Assembly: GCF_945605565.1 (NCBI RefSeq)
Contig: NZ_OX216966.1
Coordinates: forward strand, 496,001-560,000
DNA from: Paenibacillus dendritiformis
Lineage (GTDB): Bacteria; Bacillota; Bacilli; Paenibacillales; Paenibacillaceae
DNA: 64,000 nucleotides
Direction of reading: 5' to 3'
The notes beneath the pieces are model-generated. The model saw nothing but the letters and a program-made list of their open reading frames with translations. It ran no database searches and was not told the origin of the DNA. A program made the translations under genes and the position numbers. Positions 43,466 to 52,835 of this stretch are shown here, piece after piece. Within the stretch, counting starts at the first letter, position 1. Each line of letters opens with the position of its first letter.

Positions 43466-44527
43466 ATGATCAAAAAATTGTTAAAGTGGCTGGCCTGGGT
43501 CGTGCTCACGCCCGTTGCTGCGCTTGCCATTTTTCTCATCTATATGACAGCGGTTGATTATAAGCCCCCTGCTCAAGTAGAACTTCTATCCAATAATAAT
43601 ACTGCCTCTACGCTGAAGCAGGGTCAGCCGTTCACCGTCACGACATTCAATCTCGGCTACGCCGGTCTCGACAAAGGACAGGACTTCTTCATGGACGGCG
43701 GAACGAAGTCCCGCTCCAGCAGCAAGGAACAGACGGAAGCGAACCTGAAGGCTATTGCAGATTTTCTAAAAGGCACCCGATCCGATTTGTATATCTTGCA
43801 GGAAGTAGACGTTAATTCTTCACGCAGCAATCATATTAACCAGGTCCAGATGATTAGCGATAACCTGCCGGGATATAGCAACACATTCGCCTATAACTAT
43901 AAGGTGGCATGGGTGCCCGTGCCGCTGACTCATCCGATGGGCGCGGTGCAGAGCGGATTGCTGACATTATCCACGTTCTCCAGCACCTCGCATACCCGCT
44001 TCGATCTGCCTGGCAAAGAGAGCTGGCCAGTGCAGCTATTTGAACTGGATCGTGCATTTATCGAGAGCCGATTGCCCGTCGATAACGGCAAAGAACTCGT
44101 CTTGCTCAACCTGCATTTATCGGCCTTCGACAAGGGCGGCACTATCCGCAAACAACAGCTCGACTTCCTGGCGGACTATATTCATCAAGAAATGAAGAAG
44201 GACAACTATCTCATCCTCGGCGGAGATTGGAACCACTCCTTGCCGGGAACCGATCACAGCCGCTTTCCCTCGCAGCAGGAATGGCCGGAGTGGCTGCAGC
44301 CCTTCCCCGATACCTTCGCTCCGCCTGGGTTTCAATGGGCGGTAGACCCGAGCACGCCTTCCGTCCGCACGCTGGACAGCGCGTATCGGCCAGGGATTAA
44401 CTTCCTCGCTGTCATCGACGGCTTCCTCGTCTCTCCGAATGTCGCAATCGTTGATGTGGCCGGACACGATCTGAACTTCGAGAACAGCGATCATAACCCG
44501 GTGACCGGGAGATTTATATTGAAATAA
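43466..44527 (+). CDS. Membrane-anchored endonuclease/exonuclease/phosphatase (EEP) family protein
   Basis: A single N-terminal helix (WLAWVVLTPVAALAIFLIYM) is followed by an EEP/DNase I fold: FTVTTFNLGYAGLDKGQDFF, LYILQEVDVNSSRSNHINQV (catalytic Glu), LVLLNLHLSAFDKGG, YLILGGDWNHSLPGTDHSRF and the end DLNFENSDHNPVTGRF (catalytic SDHNP). It should be an extracellular Mg-dependent phosphodiesterase, for example a sphingomyelinase-like or nuclease-like enzyme; specificity is unclear. ATG 43466 follows AGGAGGT. It lies 111 bases behind the hybrid kinase in the same direction. Confidence 0.88.
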   Translation: MIKKLLKWLAWVVLTPVAALAIFLIYMTAVDYKPPAQVELLSNNNTASTLKQGQPFTVTTFNLGYAGLDKGQDFFMDGGTKSRSSSKEQTEANLKAIADFLKGTRSDLYILQEVDVNSSRSNHINQVQMISDNLPGYSNTFAYNYKVAWVPVPLTHPMGAVQSGLLTLSTFSSTSHTRFDLPGKESWPVQLFELDRAFIESRLPVDNGKELVLLNLHLSAFDKGGTIRKQQLDFLADYIHQEMKKDNYLILGGDWNHSLPGTDHSRFPSQQEWPEWLQPFPDTFAPPGFQWAVDPSTPSVRTLDSAYRPGINFLAVIDGFLVSPNVAIVDVAGHDLNFENSDHNPVTGRFILK

Positions 44528-44544
44528 GCCTGATAAAAAAGAAT

Positions 44545-44580
44545 GCCAGCGCTTCTAATGTTCGGAGACGCTGGCTTTTT
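44545..44580 (+). terminator. Terminator after the EEP gene
   Basis: GCCAGCG and CGCTGGC pair around a 17-nt loop and are followed by six T residues, 18 bases after the stop. Confidence 0.85.
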
Positions 44581-44807
44581 TGCGGTTCTGATAGGCGTTG
44601 GTGGAACAACAACAGTTGGATAAGTTAAATAACACTTCCCCTTCTATTTTGCCTATGTACAAAAAAGAATGAGACTCTTTAACTTTAACACTTATATCCA
44701 ATTCATCCAGCGGTGGGAGCTTTTAAAAGAGTTAAATCATGTCGCCCGTTCCTCTTGAAAAAAGTAGCGGTTATGCCGATGATAGAGGAAAAGAAGGGGG
44801 AAAACCT

Positions 44808-45305
44808 ATGCCTTCAGCACTGCTGGTGATAGCCAGTATTATCGGTTTTGCTTTTGCACTTAGTCTGCCTCGCGGCAATACGAGCTTCTCTATCTTCTTG
44901 CTGCTGGCAGCATGTACGGTCGGTCTGTATGGTCTGTTCATCTACATCGATAACAAGCGCGGCGCAAAAATGAATGCATGGCTGCTGTCTAATGCCGCTC
45001 TGATTCGTCAAGACGGCGCTCACTATAACGGCATCCTCATCGACAGCCAGACCCAATTTATGCAATATGAAATTTGTTTCTCCTGGATCATCGTCTCCTA
45101 TCGTACCAAGTCCAGCTACTATGTGAGCGGCTACCATCCCACTCCACTGCTTAATTTGCTATTTTGCAGCTTTATTTGCGTCTTCGGCTGGTGTTCGTTG
45201 CCCTTTGGGCCCGTGTATGCCTTGCATTCGCTCGGCAGCAATATTTTAGCCCGCCCCAAGCCGCTGAATACGGTCCTGCAAGAACTTCGCGAGTACCGCG
45301 GGTAA
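44808..45305 (+). CDS. Unrecognised small membrane protein
   Basis: The 165-aa product has two N-terminal helices (ALLVIASIIGFAFALSL; SIFLLLAACTVGLYGLFIYI), a soluble middle with a beta-rich pattern (LLSNAALIRQDGAHYNGILI; YEICFSWIIVSYRTKSSYYV), and a final hydrophobic stretch around LLNLLFCSFICVFGWCSLPF. No family is recognised; the middle part looks like a PH-like strand set (weak guess). ATG 44808 follows AAGGGGG; the frame extends to 44739 without membrane or motif content. Confidence 0.55.
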   Translation: MPSALLVIASIIGFAFALSLPRGNTSFSIFLLLAACTVGLYGLFIYIDNKRGAKMNAWLLSNAALIRQDGAHYNGILIDSQTQFMQYEICFSWIIVSYRTKSSYYVSGYHPTPLLNLLFCSFICVFGWCSLPFGPVYALHSLGSNILARPKPLNTVLQELREYRG

Positions 45306-45306
45306 A

Positions 45307-45427
45307 AAGAGAGACCACCGCAACTGAAGAGGATCGCGATGTAGTGGCACCTGAAATGAACGATGATGTTATGGATCCTGCCGCATTTGATATCGGGATT
45401 TATGAAGAGGAACAACAAAATTCATAA
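45307..45427 (+). pseudogene. Acidic C-terminal remnant or very short gene
   Basis: A frame without its own clear start (KRETTATEEDRDVVAPEMND and then PAAFDIGIYEEEQQNS before the stop) lies 39 bases ahead of the XRE-ImmA gene. It reads like the acidic tail of a longer protein whose N-terminal part is missing. ATG 45356 could start a 23-aa peptide, but its ribosome site is poor. I keep it only as a candidate remnant. Confidence 0.2.
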
Positions 45428-45466
45428 ACAACAGAATGGTGTTAGGTAAATAAGGAGGGAGCAGGC

Positions 45467-46675
45467 ATGTTCATTGGTAAAAATCTAGCCAATTTACGGA
45501 TCATGCATGGATATTCGCGAAAGCAGCTCTCCGAAATGTTAGGTGTTACAGAACAAGCCGTCTGGCAGTACGAGAACGCTTATACATCTCCGAAAATGCA
45601 GATCGTGAACGAATTGAAACGAATTTTTAGCGTAAAAAGTAAATACTTTTATACGGAAGACATGCTTGCACGGTACATGACGCCTGCCAATGTCGACGTA
45701 ATGAACATCGCATATCGTTCAAAAGTACTGAATGTCATTTCGAAAACGCAGGCAGAAGCGAAGCATGTTGAATATTTAGATGCTTTTGTCAACTATGTAA
45801 CGGCCAAAGTCAGCCTTCCTACCTTAAAAATTATTAAGTTAAGGGACGAGGTTATTGAGTATTTAAACCATACAGGTGACGACAGATCTACTCAAATATA
45901 TCATGTCGCTCATTTAGCGCGAAAAAGGCTCGACTTACCGAATTCTAATAATGATGATCTCGTGTTCCTGATCGAAAAGAGCGGAGTGTTCGTTTTTGAG
46001 AAGGCGATTGGCGAGGAGATTGATGCTTATAGCCTCTGGACCCAAAACGATCGACCCTATATCATTTTGGGTAATATGAAACGATCGGCTGTTCGGAGGA
46101 ACTTCGATATCGCACATGAATTGGGTCATTTGTTGCTTCATTATCGCCTTGAATTCGCTAACTTAGATCGGAAAGAGCACAAAATGATTGAGAATGAAGC
46201 GAATATATTTGCCGGAGCATTATTACTGCCGGAAGACGACTTCGCATTTGATATGAAGGATGTATCCCATATCACGAATCCAGATGATTATTTAGATTTG
46301 AAAGAGAAATGGAAAACTTCGTTGCAAGTGTTGGGATATAGGGCAGCTAATCTTGGGATCATCGAACCCAAAGATCATCGGAACTTTTACGCGGCAATGC
46401 ACCGGAAAGGTTATTTAAAAGTTGAACCGCTTGATGATGTCATTCCAATCCAGAAACCAATGAAAATCAAAACAATCATTGATCTGGTTTCAAAAAGGGG
46501 GCTCTTGGATATTGGTCATATGATTGAAAACGATTGGAAAGTAGAAGTATCCTTCTTTCATCATTTGACAGGAATCGCTCCAAGCTTTTTTAATAAGTAC
46601 ATGACGAGAAACTTGGATTTCGGATTCGACAATGTTACCAAAATATCTGAGCGTATTTCTACAGATAAAATATAA
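45467..46675 (+). CDS. XRE-type HTH plus ImmA/IrrE metallopeptidase
   Basis: Residues 1-65 are an HTH (LRIMHGYSRKQLSEMLGVTE; QAVWQYENAYTSP). Residues about 150-290 form the ImmA/IrrE domain with the zinc motif RRNFDIAHELGHLLLHYR (HELGH) and the downstream ENEANIFAGALLLPEDDF. Such proteins cleave repressors to induce mobile elements or stress genes, or act in toxin-antitoxin-like systems. AAGGAGGGAGC lies before the ATG. No cognate repressor gene is adjacent; the surrounding AT-rich DNA suggests it came with a mobile element. Confidence 0.92.
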   Translation: MFIGKNLANLRIMHGYSRKQLSEMLGVTEQAVWQYENAYTSPKMQIVNELKRIFSVKSKYFYTEDMLARYMTPANVDVMNIAYRSKVLNVISKTQAEAKHVEYLDAFVNYVTAKVSLPTLKIIKLRDEVIEYLNHTGDDRSTQIYHVAHLARKRLDLPNSNNDDLVFLIEKSGVFVFEKAIGEEIDAYSLWTQNDRPYIILGNMKRSAVRRNFDIAHELGHLLLHYRLEFANLDRKEHKMIENEANIFAGALLLPEDDFAFDMKDVSHITNPDDYLDLKEKWKTSLQVLGYRAANLGIIEPKDHRNFYAAMHRKGYLKVEPLDDVIPIQKPMKIKTIIDLVSKRGLLDIGHMIENDWKVEVSFFHHLTGIAPSFFNKYMTRNLDFGFDNVTKISERISTDKI

Positions 46676-46681
46676 GTGATC

Positions 46682-46751
46682 ATCCCCTTCAAGCAGTCAC
46701 TCAAAAGAGGCCTCAATTCCTTATGAGGAAACGAGTACACCTGAAGGGGAT
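46682..46751. repeat. 10-bp inverted repeat with a 50-nt loop
   Basis: ATCCCCTTCA (46682-46691) and TGAAGGGGAT (46742-46751) are perfectly complementary. The loop contains a smaller CCTC/GAGG pairing. It lies just after the ImmA gene and before the convergent mqo. It could be a weak terminator or a structured 3' end; there is no T run. Confidence 0.35.
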
Positions 46752-46809
46752 ATTGACAATGCGATTCATGTATTCCAGGAGACTAATTCATTTTTTCCTT
46801 TTGCTCGGT

Positions 46810-48309
46810 CTACATCACAGGCTGCAGTTCACTGTTGAGACCAAGCGTCCGCGCTTTTGAAGTACGAATGTCATGGATAAGCTCCGGATTTTCCACGAGA
46901 GACACGCCATAAGAAGGGATCATTTCTTTTATTTTCGGTTCCCACTCTTTCAGATGCTGCGGGAAGCATTTTTCGATGACCTCCAGCATGACGGAAACGG
47001 CGGTAGAAGCCCCCGGAGAAGCGCCGAGCAAGGCGGCTATCGATCCATCGGCGGCACTGACGACTTCCGTACCGAATTGAAGCGTTCCCTTACCGCCAGC
47101 AACCGTATCTTTGATGACTTGCACGCGCTGGCCCGCCACCAGTAGATCCCAATCCTCGCTTTTGGCGTTCGGGATAAACTCTCGCAACTCTTCCATGCGC
47201 TTCTCCTTGGATAACAAAACTTGCTGGATTAAGTATTTTGTCAACGAAAGGTTTTTTGCGCCCGCGGCCAACATCGTCAACACATTATTCGGTTTTACCG
47301 AACCTATCAAATCAAACATGGAACCGGTTTTTAAGAATTTTGGCGAGAAGCCGGCAAACGGCCCAAAGAGCAGCGATTTTTGATTATCGATAAATCTGGT
47401 ATCAAGATGCGGAACGGACATTGGAGGTGCGCCAACCTTCGCTTTACCATATACTTTGGCATGATGCTGTGCTACCACTTCCGGATTATTGCACACCATA
47501 AATAACCCGCTTATCGGGAATCCTCCAATATGCCTTCCTTCAGGAATACCGCATTTTTGAAGCAAAGGAAGACTTCCTCCCCCGCCGCCGATAAAGACAA
47601 ATTTAGCAGTATGGCGTTCAACTTCGCCGCTATCATTCCGTACTTTCAATTCCCATAAGCCATCGCTAGTACGTTTCATATCCTCAACACGATGTTTGTA
47701 ATGGATATCGACGTTTTTATTCTTTAAGTGATCGAATAATATGCGCGTTAAAGCGCCAAAGTTGACATCTGTGCCGGATTCGATTCTTGTTGCCGCTATC
47801 GGTTCATTCAGGGTCCGGTCTTTCATTATAAGAGGAATCCATTCCATCAATTTTTCCGGGTCATCGGAAAATTCCATCCCTTGAAACAGGGGGTTGTTTG
47901 ATAGCGCTTCAAAACGTTTTTTCAAAAACGCTACATTCTGCTCCCCTTCTACTAAACTCATATGAGGCAAAGGCATGATGAAGTCTTGCGGATTCCGAAT
48001 CAGATTGCTGTTGACAAGATAAGACCAAAACTGCAGGGAAACTTGAAATTGTTCATTCACTTTGATCGCTTTGCTAATATCGATGGCCCCATCCGGCTTT
48101 TCGGTTGTGTAATTCAGCTCGCACAGCGCAGCATGCCCCGTTCCCGCATTATTCCATTCGTTAGAGCTTTCCTCTCCTGCGCTTGCCAGCTTCTCAAACA
48201 CGGTAATTTCCCAGTACGGCGCTAATTCCTTCAACAATGTCCCCAAAGTCGCACTCATGATTCCAGCACCAATTAAGATAACGTCTGTTTCGGTTTGTCT
48301 GCTGCTCAT
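46810..48309 (-). CDS. mqo: Malate:quinone oxidoreductase
   Basis: The 499-aa flavoprotein begins with [20 protein letters not shown] (FAD site) and carries the Mqo landmarks [62 protein letters not shown] and the end [13 protein letters not shown]. It oxidises malate to oxaloacetate at the membrane and passes electrons to quinone, replacing or supplementing malate dehydrogenase. ATG 48309 follows AAGGGCGG; the frame continues to 48447, but that part is not Mqo-like. It is monocistronic. Confidence 0.96.
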   Translation of the reverse strand: MSSRQTETDVILIGAGIMSATLGTLLKELAPYWEITVFEKLASAGEESSNEWNNAGTGHAALCELNYTTEKPDGAIDISKAIKVNEQFQVSLQFWSYLVNSNLIRNPQDFIMPLPHMSLVEGEQNVAFLKKRFEALSNNPLFQGMEFSDDPEKLMEWIPLIMKDRTLNEPIAATRIESGTDVNFGALTRILFDHLKNKNVDIHYKHRVEDMKRTSDGLWELKVRNDSGEVERHTAKFVFIGGGGGSLPLLQKCGIPEGRHIGGFPISGLFMVCNNPEVVAQHHAKVYGKAKVGAPPMSVPHLDTRFIDNQKSLLFGPFAGFSPKFLKTGSMFDLIGSVKPNNVLTMLAAGAKNLSLTKYLIQQVLLSKEKRMEELREFIPNAKSEDWDLLVAGQRVQVIKDTVAGGKGTLQFGTEVVSAADGSIAALLGASPGASTAVSVMLEVIEKCFPQHLKEWEPKIKEMIPSYGVSLVENPELIHDIRTSKARTLGLNSELQPVM

Positions 48310-48583
48310 TTTTACCGCCCTTATACGCTGATATTTGAAGAAAAGATGTAGTCGCTCCTGCCTGCTCCCCCTAACACAGCAAGCCGGAACGTGATCGGAA
48401 TCATATACCTTTTCTATTATTGCCTGATCATAGTATACCACTATCATTGAAAGATTAAGATATTTACTATTATATGACAGTTACAAAGTAAATAAAAGCC
48501 AGTAAATTTCAGTGAGGCTTTTGCGGTAAAGGAGTGAGCAACCAGACCGTTAACCTGCAGGAGGTTAAATTCTACTCATAGAC

Positions 48584-49777
48584 CTACTTCTTCTCTGTAG
48601 CAAAATAAAGTAGGGCAACGATCGGAAAAGCTATTCCAATCCATAACGCGGCACTCCATCCTCTCGTGGCGTATGCCCACCCCCCAATTGCGGATCCGAT
48701 GGCACCGCCCAAAAAGAAAATAGCCATGAAAAGCCCATTCAGGCGACTACGAAATTCCGGATTCAACGAAAAGAGCGCGCGTTGTCCGAGCACCAGATTT
48801 GCGGATACGCCGGCGTCCAATAATATGGCCGAAACGACGAGAACGGCTATTCCGATGGGTGAACCCGTACGGATCATAAGCGGTAACAGAACAGAAATGA
48901 CGACAGTAACGAGTGCAATCCCTGTTGCGGGTCTAGTCCAGCCGCGATCGGCCAATCGCCCTGCGACGGGCGCTGCTATTGCACCCGCAACTCCGACAAG
49001 CGCGAACAACGCAATGGCCTTCTGGGAAAAATGAAAGATCGGGCTAGATAACAGTAACGGAGCTGTTGTCCAAAATAAGCTAAAAGTCGCAAACACACAT
49101 GCATGATATGCAGCCCGACGGCGTAAAATTGGAGTTGTTCGCAGCAAGTGCCACATCGAACCGAGTAGAGCTCTATAGTGTGTGTCTGTAGAAGGCTTTC
49201 TTGCAGGTAACACCTTCGACAGTACGACAGCCAAAATAATAACAGCTGTGGCAGACAAAGCGAATACGGCATGCCAGCCAAAGAAGTCGGCTACCAGGCT
49301 CGACAAAGGACGCGAGAGCATGATTCCAAGTAACAAACCACTCATGACGTTGCCGACCACACGACCGCGTGAAGATTCGGATGCAAGGTATGACGCAAAA
49401 GGTACGAGTACTTGCGCAGCCACCGACCCTAACCCGATTACAAACGAAGCGGCTAAGAACAACACGGCTTGTTTCGATACTGCAGTGATTGCAAGGGCAA
49501 CCGCTGTGAGAAGTAAAGAGACGACAACCAGCCTTCGATTTTCAACAATATCTCCCATAGGTACGATAAATAACAAGCCGACTACGTAACCAATCTGCGT
49601 TAACGTCACGATAAAGCCAGAACTGTTTGCGGACAGCCCGATTGAAGAACTGATTACCCCAACCAAGGGCTGCGCATAGTAAAGATTAGCCACAATGATA
49701 CCGCATGCGGCAGCCAGAAGTATGGTTAACCATGTCGGGATATCTTTCTCGGTTGATTGTTTTTTTAAAGCATTCAT
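48584..49777 (-). CDS. MFS exporter divergent from a TetR regulator
   Basis: The 397-aa protein has 12 membrane helices; the first-half loop reads [12 protein letters not shown] and the second-half loop [13 protein letters not shown]. It is of the DHA1-like YgaY/YnfM type, for example a drug or arabinose-type exporter. AAGGAG lies 9 nt before ATG 49777. It is divergently transcribed from the TetR gene, with three operator copies between, so it is probably induced when the regulator's ligand appears. Confidence 0.9.
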   Translation of the reverse strand: MNALKKQSTEKDIPTWLTILLAAACGIIVANLYYAQPLVGVISSSIGLSANSSGFIVTLTQIGYVVGLLFIVPMGDIVENRRLVVVSLLLTAVALAITAVSKQAVLFLAASFVIGLGSVAAQVLVPFASYLASESSRGRVVGNVMSGLLLGIMLSRPLSSLVADFFGWHAVFALSATAVIILAVVLSKVLPARKPSTDTHYRALLGSMWHLLRTTPILRRRAAYHACVFATFSLFWTTAPLLLSSPIFHFSQKAIALFALVGVAGAIAAPVAGRLADRGWTRPATGIALVTVVISVLLPLMIRTGSPIGIAVLVVSAILLDAGVSANLVLGQRALFSLNPEFRSRLNGLFMAIFFLGGAIGSAIGGWAYATRGWSAALWIGIAFPIVALLYFATEKK

Positions 49778-49900
49778 TTTAGGGCAGCTCCTTATATAGA
49801 AATATAATGTTCTACGGTGTGTAATTTCATTGCTTATCGGATATTTACAAGTTCATTCAACATTCTCCTCATGTTAGTTCCTCCTTCTTCGCATTTTTAA

Positions 49901-50021
49901 ATACTGAACGTATAGTTTATAAATTTTATAACAAAATAATATACTGAACGTTTAGTTTTGTAAATAGGTAGTTTCAGCTTTATTTTTTGTTCATAATTGG
50001 TATACTGAACGTATAGTTTAT
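49901..50021. promoter_or_regulatory. Three copies of a TetR-type operator
   Basis: ATACTGAACGTATAGTTTAT occurs at 49901-49920, as ATACTGAACGTTTAGTTTTG at 49941-49960, and again as ATACTGAACGTATAGTTTAT at 50002-50021. The core ACTGAACGTATAGT is an imperfect palindrome. The sites lie between the MFS start (49777) and the TetR start (50065); the third sits just before the TetR gene. Binding by this TetR protein is inferred. Confidence 0.8.
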
Positions 50022-50064
50022 TTTTATCGGCTAAGATATGTATTGACGAAAGGTGATGATTACA

Positions 50065-50643
50065 ATGAAGGGCAAAAGAGGCAGGCCGCGTAATGTAGAG
50101 GCTCAAAAGTCTATCCTTTCCGCATCTTATGAGTTATTGTTGGAAAATGGCTTTCAAGCCGTCACCGTTGATAAAATTGCCGAACGTGCTCAAGTTAGCA
50201 AGGCCACAATTTATAAATGGTGGCCTAACAAGGCTGCCGTGGTCATGGATGGTTTCCTGCATGCCGCCACGGCCAGATTGCCCGTGCCTGATACGGGTTC
50301 GGCATTGAATGATATTCTAATTCACGCCACGAATTTAGCCGGTTTTTTGATAAGTCGCGAGGGGACCATCATTACGGAGTTATTAGGAGAAGGGCAGTTT
50401 GATTCGGGATTGGCGGAGGCCTATCGAGCTCGATTTTTCCGTCCCCGCCGACTTGAGGCAAGAAGTCTTTTGGAGAAAGGGGTCCAACGCGGGGAATTGA
50501 AAAAAAATCTCGACATTGGCATATGCATTGATCTCATTTACGGGCCGATTTTCTATCGCTTGCTTGTGACAGGCGAAACGTTGGACGAACCCTATGTGCA
50601 ACATCTAGTAACAAACGCATTTGAAGGAATCCGTTCTACCTGA
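50065..50643 (+). CDS. TetR family transcriptional regulator
   Basis: The 192-aa protein has the N-terminal HTH (SILSASYELLLENGFQAVTV; DKIAERAQVSKATIYKWWPN) and a C-terminal ligand/dimer domain of the TetR_C_16-like type (TIITELLGEGQFDSGLAEAY; LDIGICIDLIYGPIFYRLLV). ATG 50065 has AAAGGTGAT ahead; GTG 50053 lies inside that site. It most likely represses the divergent exporter through the three repeated sites. Confidence 0.92.
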   Translation: MKGKRGRPRNVEAQKSILSASYELLLENGFQAVTVDKIAERAQVSKATIYKWWPNKAAVVMDGFLHAATARLPVPDTGSALNDILIHATNLAGFLISREGTIITELLGEGQFDSGLAEAYRARFFRPRRLEARSLLEKGVQRGELKKNLDIGICIDLIYGPIFYRLLVTGETLDEPYVQHLVTNAFEGIRST

Positions 50644-50689
50644 GTCGCATTTATCACAACATCCAACGAATATCGAACAAACATTTAGA

Positions 50690-50970
50690 TGGTTTCATGT
50701 GCTATCCATGAACAGTCCCAAAGCCTTTGCGCTCCATGCGGTGGGATCAGTGCCGGGCAGGAACGTAGAGCGCCTTGGCCGGAGACTTCTTTCCCGCAGC
50801 TTTGGCGCTTTCGTTATCGATCGAAGTTCCACCCGCAGCGGGCGTATCGGCTCTTGGCTGGCGTGCTTTTTCGCGAGCTTAGACCTACAAGGACCAAACT
50901 CCAATATTTAGTGGTCTTACGGGTTGCATGCGTGGAATTCTTGAGTTATCGTTTCCCGTTAGCTTAACAA
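50690..50970 (+). pseudogene. Possible decayed carboxymuconolactone-decarboxylase-type gene
   Basis: No intact gene lies between 50644 and 51281. Two frames carry fragments that together resemble this family: FHVLSMNSPKAFALHAVGS at the start in one frame, and LRPTRTKLQYLVVLRVAC further on in another, comparable with the family's LPxRxRELxILRxA block. The frames are joined only by assuming frameshifts, so this is a weak call. Confidence 0.25.
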
Positions 50971-51114
50971 ATATCTAAACTTGTAGGTCATTGACCAAAA
51001 TTTCGCCCTACCCCGCCAACTTTCCATATCGCATTATGGAGAATGATGGGTGTACCTGTCGATCTCATGCCCCCCTCAAACCAATTACTTGAATGAGCAT
51101 ACATACCCTCCGTC

Positions 51115-51250
51115 TCAACGATTGTCATTATCAATGAAGTACGCCCTCTCCATTACAAATTCCACAGCTTCAATCATTCGATAACTAAAGTCCCAGTGAT
51201 TAACCGGCAACACCTCCATATTTCCTGCATATTTATAGATCAGCTCGGCA
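51115..51250 (-). pseudogene. Small minus-strand coding remnant
   Basis: A frame ending at 51115 reads FAELIYKYAGNMEVLPVNHW, then SYRMIEAVEFVMERAYFIDN, with normal amino-acid composition. ATG 51219 with GGAGG nearby could start a 34-aa peptide, but the reading continues upstream without a start. I do not recognise it. It looks like the end of a broken gene. Confidence 0.25.
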
Positions 51251-51281
51251 AAAAGGCCGCTTCCCAAGAAACACGGAAACG

Positions 51282-51950
51282 TTGGCCCCAAGTAATGGCA
51301 TTAAGGAGGTGTTTTCAATAAAGACGAAATATGTAAGAGAGTTTTTCTTTTTCCCCGATATCTGCATCATGAGCGGAATCTTCCTGGTCAGCTTTGGCTT
51401 TCTGATTCCAAGCCTCACAACCATCGGACCCTGGGTTGCTTTCGCCATAGGCATGGGCGCTTATGCCGCTACCGAGTATTTCACGCACCGCTTCCTTTTT
51501 CACCTAAGAACTCCGAAGAACCCCTTCTTCTTAAAATTACTTAAGCGTTTACATTATGATCATCACTCCAATCCAAATGACCTGCATTTATTGTTTCTGC
51601 CTTTGTGGTACACTCTGCCGAATATCCTCATCGCGGGAACCATTGCCTACTTTATTTCAGCAAGCCTCGTGATTGCAAATGCTTTTATCGCTGGAGTGAT
51701 CCTGTTCCTCTTGTTTTATGAGTGGAAACACTATATCGCACATCTTCCGATTACCCCCGTCACCTCATGGGGCCGTTGGATGAAGAAAGTCCATTTATGG
51801 CATCACTTTAAAAATGAAAATTACTGGTACGGTGTTACAAACCCGGTCTTTGATCTCGCATTGGGAACCTTTCAGGACCACAAAAATGTTGAGCTAAGCC
51901 AGACTGCCCGCAACCTTGAACAACGCGATAGTAAGAAACTCGAACTGTAA
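51282..51950 (+). CDS. Fatty-acid hydroxylase/sterol desaturase superfamily membrane protein
   Basis: The protein of about 210 aa has four membrane helices and the di-iron histidine boxes HRFLFH, LHYDHH, and HLWHHFKNENYWYG, with a further EWKHYIAH. It hydroxylates or desaturates a lipid. The start is unusual: the perfect AAGGAGG at 51304-51310 is followed at the right distance by ATA (51319) where the duplicated copy at 54642 has ATG. Within the frame only TTG 51282 or a GTG overlapping the ribosome site would serve otherwise. It ends just before a terminator. Confidence 0.85.
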   Translation: MAPSNGIKEVFSIKTKYVREFFFFPDICIMSGIFLVSFGFLIPSLTTIGPWVAFAIGMGAYAATEYFTHRFLFHLRTPKNPFFLKLLKRLHYDHHSNPNDLHLLFLPLWYTLPNILIAGTIAYFISASLVIANAFIAGVILFLLFYEWKHYIAHLPITPVTSWGRWMKKVHLWHHFKNENYWYGVTNPVFDLALGTFQDHKNVELSQTARNLEQRDSKKLEL

Positions 51951-51959
51951 AGAAAAAAC

Positions 51960-51988
51960 AACCCGCCAAACGCCAAAGTTTGCGGGTT
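51960..51988 (+). terminator. Terminator of the hydroxylase gene
   Basis: AACCCGC-C-AAAC pairs with GTTTGCGGGTT with one bulged base around a short loop. The same hairpin recurs at 55008-55036 behind the decayed copy. Confidence 0.75.
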
Positions 51989-52072
51989 GCTTCTATAAGC
52001 GGTAATCGCATTTTTCTTCTGAGGCAGCCTCATGGAAAATCCATCTCGTCATCAATGACGCGAAACATTTCC

Positions 52073-52753
52073 CTAGTCCGCGCCGGGTACCGGGCGTCCA
52101 GTTCCTCCCCCTGTTGATTCGGTAAATTTGAGAGAATTCATTAACTCGAAGAAGTATTTTGGTTCATGAGTCTGATAGAGATTGAACCATGAATGTAATG
52201 TTTCCGGTGCAAATACATCCAGCACCTTCAACACATGCAGCGTAAATTCCAACGGAGCTATTCCTGATGCCGTAACTAAATTCCCATCAGTTACTGCTGG
52301 TTCCATTTCATAATATTTTTCTCCAGTATAATTGGGACAGATCATTTTCATATATTCTAGACTGTTGCTTGTATGCCTTCTTGAGTTTAGCAATCCCATC
52401 TTTGCAAGTCCCACTGTTGCACCACAAATCGCCGCAACAACAGTACCTTCTTTTAAAGATGCAGAAGCTTTTTTCAATAAAGGTTCGTGAATTGCTTCTG
52501 TCCAAGTATTTCCGCCCGGAAGAACTAAAACATCGGTACTTTCCAAAATACACTCATCAAAAGAAATACTAGGCAGTATTTTCAATCCTCCCATTGTAGT
52601 AACAGGATTTTTATCAATGCCTACAGCAACCACCTCTAAAGGCACTAATTCTTTTTTAAAATACCTTCCCGAGTTGAGTTCCGCAATTAAATAACCTACC
52701 TCCCAGTCTGACATCGTATCAAATACATAAAGATACACTTTTCTTGTATGCAT
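52073..52753 (-). CDS. DJ-1/PfpI family glutamine-amidotransferase-like protein
   Basis: The 226-aa protein has the DJ-1/PfpI fold: VYLYVFDTMSDWEVGYLIAE, then DVLVLPGGNTWTEAIHEPLL, and the nucleophile elbow GTVVAAICGATVGLAKMGLL with the conserved Cys. It resembles B. subtilis YdeA-type proteins, which may be deglycases, proteases or stress proteins. The last 16 or so residues (STGGGTGRPVPGAD) look like a random extension past the normal end. ATG 52753 with AAAGGAG is chosen over the longer frame. It lies downstream of the WYL regulator. Confidence 0.85.
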   Translation of the reverse strand: MHTRKVYLYVFDTMSDWEVGYLIAELNSGRYFKKELVPLEVVAVGIDKNPVTTMGGLKILPSISFDECILESTDVLVLPGGNTWTEAIHEPLLKKASASLKEGTVVAAICGATVGLAKMGLLNSRRHTSNSLEYMKMICPNYTGEKYYEMEPAVTDGNLVTASGIAPLEFTLHVLKVLDVFAPETLHSWFNLYQTHEPKYFFELMNSLKFTESTGGGTGRPVPGAD

Positions 52754-52800
52754 AACAGCACTCCTTTTGTAAGGGATGAATCGATATACCCTAATATAAA

Positions 52801-52835
52801 AAAACTTTACTGACATCCTCCGTCAGTAAAGTTTT
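52801..52835. terminator. Terminator at the end of the WYL regulator gene
   Basis: AAAACTTTACTGAC and GTCAGTAAAGTTTT form a perfect 14-bp stem with a seven-base loop. It touches the stop codon of the WYL gene and ends 48 bases before the PfpI start. It may terminate or attenuate transcription into the PfpI gene. Confidence 0.85.

Noticed and set aside
51000..51020. TTTCGCCCTAC near 51005 as a further rlmH-end repeat
   Set aside because: It shares only 11 bases with the flank of the rlmH end and lacks the GATACGGTT core, so it was not counted as a fifth copy.
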